From: Roseospira navarrensis
Lineage (GTDB): Bacteria; Pseudomonadota; Alphaproteobacteria; Rhodospirillales; Rhodospirillaceae
Assembly (NCBI RefSeq): GCF_009601025.1
Contig: NZ_WIVE01000008.1
Span: 1-64,000 of the forward strand
Reading direction: 5' to 3'
DNA length: 64,000 nucleotides
Both the position numbers and the translations under genes were made by a program. Of this stretch, positions 43,674 to 50,843 are shown piece by piece. Under the pieces are notes generated by a model. That model had not been told where the DNA came from and did no database searches. It saw only the letters and a program-made list of their open reading frames with translations. Each line of letters starts with the position of its first letter. Within the stretch, counting starts at the first letter, position 1.

Positions 43674-44636
43674 ATGTCGAGCACTGTGCTGGTGATCGGC
43701 GGCTTCGTGCTGCTGGTGCTGGGGGGCGAGGGGCTTGTGCGGGGGGCGGTCTCCGTGGCCCGGCGCCTGGGGGTGTCGCCGCTGCTGATCGGGCTGACGC
43801 TGGTGGGGTTCGGGACCTCCACGCCTGAACTGGTGACGAGCATGCAGGCCGCGCTGGCCGGGTCCTCCGGGATCGCGGTGGGCAACGTGGTCGGCTCCAA
43901 CATCGCCAACATCCTGCTGATCCTGGGCCTGACCGCGCTGATCCGCCCCGTTCTGGCCCATCCCGTGGCGTTCGGACGCGATGGGCCGATGGTGGTGCTG
44001 GCCGCCGTGGTGGCCATGGCCGTGACCATGCTGGGCGTGGTCTCGCGGACCAGCGGCCTGATGATGGTGCTGCTGCTGATCGCCTATGTCACGATCACCT
44101 ACCTGCGGGAGCGGAAACAGCCCGATGCCTCCGCCGACATGCACACCGCCGAGGCGGATGCGGCGGGATCGGCCCCCATGGGCCTGTTTCCGTCGCTGCT
44201 GTTCCTGTTCGGGGGCATGGTCTTGGTGGTGCTGGGCGCGCGGCTGCTGATCGACGGCGCGGTGGCGATCGCCGCCGGGCTGGGCGTGTCGGACACCCTG
44301 ATCGGCCTGACCATGGTTGCGGTGGGCACCTCGCTGCCGGAACTGACCACCTCGATCGTGGCGGCGGTGCGGGGGCAAGGCGATGTGGCCTTCGGCAACA
44401 TCATCGGCAGCAACATCGTGAACGTGCTGGGGGTCCTGGGCGTGGTGTCCATCGTCACCCCCATCGCCATCCCGGCCGAGATCGCGGCCTTCGACATCTG
44501 GGTCATGCTGGGGGCGACGGCGGCCCTGGTGCTGGCTGTGGTCACCGGCTGGCGGGTCAGCCGGCGCGAAGGCGCGGTGCTGCTGCTCGGCTATGCGGCC
44601 TATCTGGGCTGGCTGGCCATGAGCGCGGGAGCCTAA
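43674..44636 (+). CDS. Calcium/sodium antiporter (CaCA family, YrbG type)
   Basis: 320 residues, about ten membrane helices in two inverted halves. The two alpha repeats that bind the ions are present: 'GFGTSTPELVTS…GNVVGSNIANILL' and 'AVGTSLPELTTS…GNIIGSNIVNVLG'. It exchanges Ca2+ (or another cation) for Na+ or H+ across the inner membrane. It stands alone after the REP-like element and ends 5 bp before the convergent JAMM gene. Confidence 0.93.
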   Translation: MSSTVLVIGGFVLLVLGGEGLVRGAVSVARRLGVSPLLIGLTLVGFGTSTPELVTSMQAALAGSSGIAVGNVVGSNIANILLILGLTALIRPVLAHPVAFGRDGPMVVLAAVVAMAVTMLGVVSRTSGLMMVLLLIAYVTITYLRERKQPDASADMHTAEADAAGSAPMGLFPSLLFLFGGMVLVVLGARLLIDGAVAIAAGLGVSDTLIGLTMVAVGTSLPELTTSIVAAVRGQGDVAFGNIIGSNIVNVLGVLGVVSIVTPIAIPAEIAAFDIWVMLGATAALVLAVVTGWRVSRREGAVLLLGYAAYLGWLAMSAGA

Positions 44637-44641
44637 CCCCG

Positions 44642-45112
44642 TCAGGACCGTGAGATGATCGGCAGCGGGCGGAACCCGGCGGCGGGCGCGCCGGGCTCCG
44701 GGCCGGGCACGACGGTCCAGGCGGTCACGGGCGGGTCCGGCGTGGTCCGGTCCGCAAGCCCCACGATGACCCACACCAGGTCCGGTTCGAAGGCGGCCCG
44801 GCGGTCGGTCTCGCTGGGCTCGGCCGGATGGCCCGGATGGCTGTGGACGTGGCCGATCAGGCGCGACGGCCTGCCGCGCAGCTGGCGCATCAGGTCGAAC
44901 CGGGCGGCCGGGTCCACCTCGAAGCGATCCGGACGGCCGCTGGCGTCCACGTTGGTGGTGGGGTGGACGGCCTCGACCACCAGGGCGCCGCTTTGCGTGT
45001 CGTCGGATCCCACCAGCAGGCCGCATCCCTCGCGCGGCCACGCCGCCCGCATGTGATCGAGCAGCACGGCCCGCGCCCCGGCGGGCAGCACGAGGGCCGT
45101 GGGTCGTGTCAC
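44642..45112 (-). CDS. M67 (JAMM/Mov34) family metallopeptidase
   Basis: 156 residues with a complete JAMM zinc site: the glutamate in 'PREGCGLLVG' (residue ~28) and 'GHVHSHPGHPAEPSETD' (HxH…SxxD). Relatives cleave isopeptide or C-terminal peptide bonds, or process sulphur-carrier proteins. No ThiS/MoaD-like or cysteine synthase gene is next to it, though moaA is elsewhere in the window. The GTG start (45112) overlaps the stop of the upstream membrane-protein gene, so the two are coupled. Confidence 0.85.
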   Translation of the reverse strand: MTRPTALVLPAGARAVLLDHMRAAWPREGCGLLVGSDDTQSGALVVEAVHPTTNVDASGRPDRFEVDPAARFDLMRQLRGRPSRLIGHVHSHPGHPAEPSETDRRAAFEPDLVWVIVGLADRTTPDPPVTAWTVVPGPEPGAPAAGFRPLPIISRS

Positions 45113-45510
45113 TGGATGGAGCGTGTCGGCGCGGCTTCCAGCCCGATCACGCCCAGCGTGCGGCCGCTCGCCGTGTCGATCACGACCACGCGGTCCGGGC
45201 GGCCACCGTCCGTCAGGCCGAGCAGAAGGCGTCCGTGGCCGTCGCTGGTCATGTGGGCGATGCGGCTGCCGGCGGGCTCGCCCAGATGCACCGGATCGAA
45301 CGGGCTCGCCGGCGCGGGCACGGGCGCGGGCACGGGGCGCGCCAGACCCGCCGGCGCGACCTCGGGCACCGCGCCGTCCTTCGCCATCTCCTCCGACGAT
45401 TTCATGAGCCCGTAGATCACGAGGCCCATCCCCGCGATGATGAGGACGCCCATCGTGGCAACCAGGATCTTGACGGCACGCATCGAATTGGCCTCGGGAT
45501 CGTTAATCAT
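45109..45510 (-). CDS. Small single-pass membrane protein (DUF6476-like)
   Basis: 133 residues. 'MRAVKILVATMGVLIIAGMGLVIYGLMK' is one membrane helix near the N-terminus, followed by a Pro/Ala-rich linker and a domain with 'GRLLLGLTDGGRPDRVVVIDTASGRTLGVIGL', a beta-propeller-like strand pair. It resembles small uncharacterised alphaproteobacterial proteins (DUF6476) placed beside rluD. The start at 45510 is tentative; MRAVK at 45483 is the alternative. Divergent from rluD by 24 bp and coupled to the JAMM gene. Confidence 0.65.
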   Translation of the reverse strand: MINDPEANSMRAVKILVATMGVLIIAGMGLVIYGLMKSSEEMAKDGAVPEVAPAGLARPVPAPVPAPASPFDPVHLGEPAGSRIAHMTSDGHGRLLLGLTDGGRPDRVVVIDTASGRTLGVIGLEAAPTRSIQ

Positions 45511-45534
45511 GCATGGATGGTATAGAGGCAGAGC

Positions 45535-46566
45535 ATGGGGCAGGGCAACGACGCGCCGACGGGGCAGGGCGGCGCGCCGACGGTGTTCGAGGCGGCCATT
45601 CCGGAGGACGGCGCGGGCCTGCGTCTGGACCGATGGCTTGCGGGGGCGCATGGGGGCCATTCGCGGGAGCGGCTGAAGGCTCTGATTCTGGGCGGCGCGG
45701 TCACCCTGGACGACGCGGTGGCGACGGATCCAAGTCTGCGAGTCCGCGCCGGGCAGCGGGTCCGGCTGGCCGAACCGCCGCCGGTGGATGCCGCGCCGCG
45801 GCCGCAGGACATGCCGCTGACGGTGGTGTTCGAGGACGCCCATGTGATCGTCATCGACAAGCCGGCCGGGCTGGTGGTGCACCCGGCGCCGGGGGCCATG
45901 GACCATACCCTTGTCAACGCGCTGCTGGCCCACTGCGGCGACAGTCTGTCCGGCATCGGCGGGGTGCGACGGCCGGGCATCGTCCACCGGCTGGACAAGG
46001 ACACCAGCGGCCTGATGGTCGTCGCCAAGTCCGATTCGGCGCACCAGGGCCTGGCGGCCCAGTTCGGGGACCGCACGCTGCATCGGGTTTATCACGCCCT
46101 GGTGTGGGGTGTGCCGGCGCCCGCGGCGGGCGAGATCGACGCGCCCGTGGGTCGTCATCCCACCCAGCGCACGCGCATGGCCGTGGTGGCGCGCGGCGGC
46201 AAGGCGGCCCTCACCCGATACCGCACCCTGCGGGCCTATGGCACCGCGCTGGCCCGGGTGGAATGCCGGCTGGCGACCGGACGGACCCATCAGATCCGGG
46301 TCCATATGGATCATATCGGTCATCCCCTGGTGGGCGACCAGACGTATGGGCGCAGTCCCCGCCGCCCGCCGCGCCGTCCCGACCTGCCGCCCGAGATCAT
46401 GACTCGTCTGATCGGGCTTCAGCGGCAGGCCCTGCATGCCGTGGCGCTGGGCTTCGTTCATCCCGTCACTGGTGAACCGATGCGCTTCGAGTCCCGTATG
46501 CCTTTGGAAATCGAGGAGATCTTCACCTCCCTGGAGACGTTACGAACTTTTCATCCCGATTCCTGA
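45535..46566 (+). CDS. rluD: 23S rRNA pseudouridine synthase, RluD type
   Basis: 343 residues: an N-terminal S4 RNA-binding domain ('GLRLDRWLAGAHGGHSRERLKALILGGAVTLD'), then the RluA catalytic domain with the nucleophilic aspartate in HRLDKDTSGL and 'CRLATGRTHQIRVHMDHIGHPLVGDQTYG'. RluD modifies helix 69 of 23S rRNA; the closely related RluC cannot be ruled out by reading alone. The rluD-rpoH order is common in alphaproteobacteria, here 161 bp apart. Confidence 0.9.
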   Translation: MGQGNDAPTGQGGAPTVFEAAIPEDGAGLRLDRWLAGAHGGHSRERLKALILGGAVTLDDAVATDPSLRVRAGQRVRLAEPPPVDAAPRPQDMPLTVVFEDAHVIVIDKPAGLVVHPAPGAMDHTLVNALLAHCGDSLSGIGGVRRPGIVHRLDKDTSGLMVVAKSDSAHQGLAAQFGDRTLHRVYHALVWGVPAPAAGEIDAPVGRHPTQRTRMAVVARGGKAALTRYRTLRAYGTALARVECRLATGRTHQIRVHMDHIGHPLVGDQTYGRSPRRPPRRPDLPPEIMTRLIGLQRQALHAVALGFVHPVTGEPMRFESRMPLEIEEIFTSLETLRTFHPDS

Positions 46567-46727
46567 CCAATTTAGTACCATTTCGGTGGACTCGGGAGAA
46601 CGCGGTTCGATAGGATTAATACCAAGGGCGCCGGTCGGGCGTGAGACCCGAGACGGCGACGGTGGCTTCCGGTTGGTCCGGGGATTCGGGCAGCCGGGCG
46701 CGGCAGCGGCAAGAAGGAGAGCGACCC

Positions 46728-47642
46728 ATGGCGAACGCAACCGGCGGCCTCCTTGGCCTTGAACCCGAAAGCAACCTCTCCCGCTACCTGCAGGAGATCC
46801 GCAAGTTTCCCATGCTGGCGCCTGACGAGGAATACATGCTCGCCAAGCGCTATCAGGAGTCGGAAGACGGCGATGCGGCCCACCGACTGGTGTCCAGCCA
46901 CCTGCGTCTCGTGGCGAAGATCGCCATGGGCTACCGGGGCTACGGCCTTCCCATGGGCGAGGTCATCTCCGAGGGCAACGTGGGCCTGATGCAGGCCGTC
47001 AAGCGCTTCGACCCGGAACGCGGCTTCCGACTGGCCACCTATGCCATGTGGTGGATCCGCGCCTCGATCCAAGAGTACATCCTGCATTCCTGGTCGCTGG
47101 TGAAAATGGGCACCACCGCCGCCCAGAAGAAGCTGTTCTTCAATCTGCGCAAGATGAAGGGGCAGCTCCAGCTTATGGAGGACGGCGACCTGCCGCACGA
47201 GAGTGTGACCACGATCGCCACCAAGCTGGGCGTGCCCGAACAGGACGTGGTGAACATGAACCGCCGGCTGGCCAGCCCGGACCATTCGCTGAACGCGCCG
47301 GTTCGCATGGATGGCGAGGGCGAGTGGCAGGACTGGCTGGTGGACGACAGTGTCTCTCAGGAAACCCTCCTCGCCGACGGCGAAGAGCTGGGTCAGCGCC
47401 GGACGCTGCTCAAGCAGGCCATGGAAACGCTGAACCAGCGCGAGCGCCACATCCTGACCGAGCGGCGTCTGAGCGAAGAGCCCATGACGCTGGAGGACCT
47501 GAGCCGCGAGTACGGCATCTCGCGCGAGCGGGTGCGTCAGATCGAGGTGCGGGCCTTCGAGAAGCTGCAGAAGTGGATGCACAAGGCCATGCCGACGCCC
47601 ACCGCGCCGGCCGGCCGTGATCCCCTGCCGGCGCCCGCCTGA
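46728..47642 (+). CDS. rpoH: RNA polymerase sigma-32 factor (heat shock)
   Basis: 304 residues. The RpoH box 'QKKLFFNLRKMK' separates it from other sigma-70 factors. Region 2 has 'RYLQEIRKFPMLAPDEEYMLAKRY' and 'EGNVGLMQAVKRFDPERGFRLATYAMWWIRASIQEYI', and region 4 has 'TLEDLSREYGISRERVRQIEVRAFEKLQ'. AAGGAG precedes the ATG at 46728. It directs heat-shock and, in alphaproteobacteria, often oxidative-stress genes. A strong terminator follows. Confidence 0.96.
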   Translation: MANATGGLLGLEPESNLSRYLQEIRKFPMLAPDEEYMLAKRYQESEDGDAAHRLVSSHLRLVAKIAMGYRGYGLPMGEVISEGNVGLMQAVKRFDPERGFRLATYAMWWIRASIQEYILHSWSLVKMGTTAAQKKLFFNLRKMKGQLQLMEDGDLPHESVTTIATKLGVPEQDVVNMNRRLASPDHSLNAPVRMDGEGEWQDWLVDDSVSQETLLADGEELGQRRTLLKQAMETLNQRERHILTERRLSEEPMTLEDLSREYGISRERVRQIEVRAFEKLQKWMHKAMPTPTAPAGRDPLPAPA

Positions 47643-47664
47643 CCCGGCGACAGTCTCCGTCGCC

Positions 47665-47703
47665 AAGGCGGATGGCTTCGCGGCCATCCGCCTTTTTCCT
47701 TTC
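47665..47703 (+). terminator. rpoH: Rho-independent terminator of rpoH
   Basis: A ten-base perfect stem (GGCGGATGGC with GCCATCCGCC) with a six-base loop is followed at once by TTTTT-CC-TTT. It is 25 bp after the rpoH stop and is the clearest intrinsic terminator on the plus strand. Confidence 0.9.
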
Positions 47704-47714
47704 GAGTGCTGATC

Positions 47715-47803
47715 GGCGATGAACCGGACACATCCGGTGCATCGCCTCCGCCCCTTCGCGGCGCCGGCGCAGTCGCGCCGGCTGATGGACGCAATAGGTG
47801 TCC
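47715..47803. repeat. Multi-hairpin intergenic element (REP-like copy D)
   Basis: H1 is 47715-47746 (GGCGATG…CATCGCC outer stem, CCGGA/TCCGG inner stem). H2 is near CGCCCC-TTC-GCGGCG (47749-47763). H3 is CCGGCGC-AGTC-GCGCCGG (47764-47781). A fourth stem (GATGGACG…CGTCCATC) follows to ~47816. The order matches copy A, and H1 outer bases match copy C. Confidence 0.75.
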
Positions 47804-47850
47804 GTTTCGTCCATCAAATTAAACTCCCACAACAAGAGGAGAGTCGTTCC

Positions 47851-48318
47851 ATGACCGTCGAGATCGGCCAGCCCGCCCCGGAGGTCGCCCTGCCCACGGA
47901 CGGGGGCGGCCGGGTGTCGCTGGCGGACCTGAAGGGCAAGGCCGTCGTGCTGTACTTCTACCCCAAGGACGACACGTCCGGGTGCACCAAGGAGGCGATC
48001 GCCTTCAAGGACAGCCTCGCCGACTTCGAGGCGGCGGGCGCGGTCATTGTCGGCGTCTCCAAGGACCCGGTCGCCAAGCACGACAAGTTCAAGGCCAAGT
48101 ACGAACTGCCGTTCACCCTGGCATCGGACGCCGAGGGCGATGTCTGCGAGCGCTACGGCGTCTGGAAGGAAAAGAGCATGTACGGCAAGACGTACATGGG
48201 CATCGAGCGCACCACGGTGCTGATCGACGCCGCGGGCATCGTGCGGCAGGTCTGGCCCAAGGTGAAGGTCCCCGGCCACGCCGACAAGGTCCTGGAGGCC
48301 GTGCGAGCGCTGGGGTAG
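47851..48318 (+). CDS. bcp: Thioredoxin-dependent peroxiredoxin (BCP/PrxQ)
   Basis: 155 residues. The peroxidatic cysteine is in 'DDTSGCTKEAIAF'. In many BCPs a resolving cysteine follows five residues later; here that position is Ile, so resolution must use another cysteine (for example the one in 'DVCERYG') or an external thiol. It reduces hydrogen and organic peroxides. It is a single gene after the rpoH terminator and copy D, and is convergent with ppa, with a hairpin between. Confidence 0.92.
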   Translation: MTVEIGQPAPEVALPTDGGGRVSLADLKGKAVVLYFYPKDDTSGCTKEAIAFKDSLADFEAAGAVIVGVSKDPVAKHDKFKAKYELPFTLASDAEGDVCERYGVWKEKSMYGKTYMGIERTTVLIDAAGIVRQVWPKVKVPGHADKVLEAVRALG

Positions 48319-48343
48319 GGCGGGTCCTGCCGCACACATGCGA

Positions 48344-48374
48344 ACGGCGCACCCCCGGGTCGGGGATGCGCCGT
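48344..48374. terminator. Hairpin between convergent bcp and ppa
   Basis: ACGGCGCA (48344-48351) pairs with TGCGCCGT (48367-48374), extended inside by C/G runs. It lies between two convergent genes and may stop both transcripts; T-runs are lacking. Confidence 0.5.
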
Positions 48375-48427
48375 CGCAATGGAGATATGCCCGGGCGAGA
48401 TATGCCCTTGGCTGGCCCCGGTCGCGC

Positions 48428-48958
48428 TCAGGCGTCCTTCGCGGCCACGATGGCCTTGCGGATGACGTCGAAGGCTTCCTGCGGATCACCCCAGCCGATG
48501 ATCTTGGTCCACTTGCCGTCTTCCAGGTCCTTGTAGTGGGTGAAGAAGTGCTCGATGCGGTGAAGCTCGGTCGGCCGCACGTCGTTATAGTGGTTCACGT
48601 TGTCGTGATACGGGTGCAGCTTCGTGTGCGGCACGGCGAAGATCTTCTCGTCCATGCCCGATTCGTCCTGCATCTTCAGCACGCCGATCGGGCGCACCCG
48701 CATGACGGCGCCCACCGCGACCGGAATGCGGCCCAGAACCATGACGTCCACCGGGTCGCCGTCATCCGACAGCGTGTGCGGGATGAACCCGTAGTTCACC
48801 GGGTAGTGCATGGCGGTGTGCAGGATCCGGTCCACGTACATGGCGCCCGACTCCTTGTCCACCTCGTACTTGATCGGGTCGCCGCGCAGCGGGATCTCGA
48901 TGATGACGTTGACGTCCTCGGGCGGATTCTGGCCGATGGGAATCTTTTTCAGGTCCAT
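48428..48958 (-). CDS. ppa: Inorganic pyrophosphatase (family I)
   Basis: A 176-residue soluble family I pyrophosphatase that hydrolyses PPi. Active-site residues are seen in 'IEIPLRGDPIKYEVDKESG', the signature 'DDGDPVDVMVLG' with its metal aspartates, 'DEKIFAVP' and 'HYKDLEDGKWTKI'. The start is the ATG at 48958. A Pho-box-like repeat lies 110-143 bp upstream, which would link it to phosphate supply. Confidence 0.97.
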   Translation of the reverse strand: MDLKKIPIGQNPPEDVNVIIEIPLRGDPIKYEVDKESGAMYVDRILHTAMHYPVNYGFIPHTLSDDGDPVDVMVLGRIPVAVGAVMRVRPIGVLKMQDESGMDEKIFAVPHTKLHPYHDNVNHYNDVRPTELHRIEHFFTHYKDLEDGKWTKIIGWGDPQEAFDVIRKAIVAAKDA

Positions 48959-49068
48959 GGTCCTGCACTTGTCCTTTCAGAACAGGGGATTGAAAAGTGG
49001 CCGCACCATACGCGGTTTCCCGGGGCGGTCAATGACCGTGCCGCGACGGCAGCGCGGCGGCCCGCGGA

Positions 49069-49101
49069 TGTCATGCGGATGTCATGCGGTCGTCATGGGG
49101 G
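49069..49101. promoter_or_regulatory. Pho-box-like triple 11-bp repeat between ppa and soxB
   Basis: TGTCATGCGGA, TGTCATGCGGT and CGTCATGGGGG lie end to end at exactly 11-bp steps. PhoB binds TGTCA-containing 11-bp direct repeats. It is 110 bp upstream of ppa and 166 bp upstream of soxB. A palindrome CGGTCA-A-TGACCG is nearby at 49026-49038. Confidence 0.5.
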
Positions 49102-49266
49102 GAGCGACATCCGGGCGCGCCCCGGTCCCCGGGTTTGAATGACGTGTGACATTCGCGCCCGGGCACGGCATGATGCGCCGGTGCGCGGTGTCCGGGGCCC
49201 CCGGCGGGCCAGGGCGGCGCGTGCGATGGCCCCCCGTCAATGGCCCCCCGTCAGCGGACCCGACCG

Positions 49267-50526
49267 ATGATCCGATATTCCGCCTTGTCCCTGCTGCGCC
49301 AGGGATTCGCCGGCCACGGCGGCTGGCCCCGCGCCTGGCGCGATGCCGATCCCCGCCCCGACTACGACGTCGTGATCGTCGGCGGTGGCGGCCACGGCCT
49401 CGCCACCGCCTATTACCTCGCCCGCAACCACGGCATCAAGCGCATCGCCGTGCTGGAGAAGGGGTGGCTCGGCGGCGGCAGCGTGGGGCGCAACACCACC
49501 ATCGTGCGCTCCAACTACCTGCTGGACGCCAACGCGGCGTTCTACGAGCACGGCATGAAGCTGTGGACGCGCCTGTCCCGCGACCTGAACTACAACGTGA
49601 TGTTCAGCCAGCGCGGCGTGCTCAATCTGGCCCACACCGACGCGCAGATGGAGGCGTTCGCCCGCCGGGGCAACGCCATGCGGCTGAACGGCATCGACGC
49701 CGAGGTGCTGGACGTGCCCGCCATCAAGCAACTGGCGCCGCTGCTGGACACCTCCGCCGAGGCCCGCTTCCCCATCGTCGGCGGTCTGATCCAGCCGCGC
49801 GCCGGAACGGCGCGGCACGACGCCGTCGCCTGGGGCTATGCCCGGGCCGCGAGCGCCCTGGGCGTGGATATCATCCAGCGGTGCGAGGTGACCGAGATCC
49901 TGCGCGACACCAAGGGCGCGATCACCGGGGTCGAGACCACGCGCGGCCGTATCCGGGCGGAGAAGATCGGCCTGTGCGTGGCCGGCCAGACCTCGCGGCT
50001 GGCCGCCATGGTGGACCTGCCCCTGCCGCTGGAAACGCACCTGCTGCAGGCGATGGTGACCGAGCCGGTCAAGCCGTGCCTGGATACCGTGGTCACCTCG
50101 GGCGCGGCGCACTGCTACATCAGCCAGACCGACAAGGGCGAACTGGTCTTCGGCGGCGATCTGGACGGCTACCCCAGCTATGCCCAGCGCGGCGAGACCC
50201 CGCTGGTCGAGCACGTCTGCGCCGCCGCCGTCTCGCTGTTCCCCGCGTTCTCGCGGCTGCGCCTGATGCGCACCTGGGGCGGGGTCATGGACATGTCCAT
50301 GGACGGCAGCCCGATCATCGACCGCACGCCGGTGCCGGGGCTCTATCTGAACGCGGGCTGGTGCTACGGCGGCTTCAAGGCCACCCCGGCCGCCGGCTGG
50401 TGCCTGGCGCACACCATCGCCCACGACGCCCCCCACGATCTGGTGAAGCCGTTCGCCCTGGACCGCTTCGCGCGCGGGGCGACCCTGGACGAGAAGGGCG
50501 CCGGTCCCACCCCGGCCCTGCACTGA
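49267..50526 (+). CDS. soxB: Sarcosine oxidase subunit beta
   Basis: The 419-residue catalytic flavoprotein of heterotetrameric sarcosine oxidase, which demethylates sarcosine to glycine and gives 5,10-methylene-tetrahydrofolate and H2O2. The FAD fold is '[25 protein letters not shown]', then 'RNTTIVRSNYLLDANAAFYEHGMKLW' and, near the end, 'SPIIDRTPVPGLYLNAGWCYGGFKATPAAGW'. It is the first of soxB-soxD-soxA-soxG, in the standard order. The start at 49267 matches the family (RYSALSLLRQG). Confidence 0.96.
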   Translation: MIRYSALSLLRQGFAGHGGWPRAWRDADPRPDYDVVIVGGGGHGLATAYYLARNHGIKRIAVLEKGWLGGGSVGRNTTIVRSNYLLDANAAFYEHGMKLWTRLSRDLNYNVMFSQRGVLNLAHTDAQMEAFARRGNAMRLNGIDAEVLDVPAIKQLAPLLDTSAEARFPIVGGLIQPRAGTARHDAVAWGYARAASALGVDIIQRCEVTEILRDTKGAITGVETTRGRIRAEKIGLCVAGQTSRLAAMVDLPLPLETHLLQAMVTEPVKPCLDTVVTSGAAHCYISQTDKGELVFGGDLDGYPSYAQRGETPLVEHVCAAAVSLFPAFSRLRLMRTWGGVMDMSMDGSPIIDRTPVPGLYLNAGWCYGGFKATPAAGWCLAHTIAHDAPHDLVKPFALDRFARGATLDEKGAGPTPALH

Positions 50527-50555
50527 CGACGGCGCACGCTGAGGACTTCCGACCG

Positions 50556-50843
50556 ATGATGCTCATTCCCTGCCCCTGGTGCGGCCCCCGCCCCCGCGTG
50601 GACTTCAGCTATGGCGGTCCGGACCCCGCCGACCATCCCCGGCCCGCCGACGACGCGCCGCTGGAGGCGTGGACGCGATACGTCTACGAGCGCGACACCC
50701 CGAAAGGCTCCGCCCGCGAGCTGTGGCGTCATGCCGCCGGGTGTCGCCAATGGTTCGTCGTGGAGCGGGACACCGTCACCCACGAGGTGGCCGGCAGCCA
50801 TCCGCTGCCCGGCGCGCCCCGGCCCGTCGGGGAGGACTTGTGA
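50556..50843 (+). CDS. soxD: Sarcosine oxidase subunit delta
   Basis: A 95-residue zinc-binding subunit with ligands C6, C9 (IPCPWCG), H59 and C63 (WRHAAGC). It stabilises the alpha-beta interface. It follows soxB by 29 bp, and its TGA overlaps the ATG of soxA by one base. Confidence 0.95.
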   Translation: MMLIPCPWCGPRPRVDFSYGGPDPADHPRPADDAPLEAWTRYVYERDTPKGSARELWRHAAGCRQWFVVERDTVTHEVAGSHPLPGAPRPVGEDL

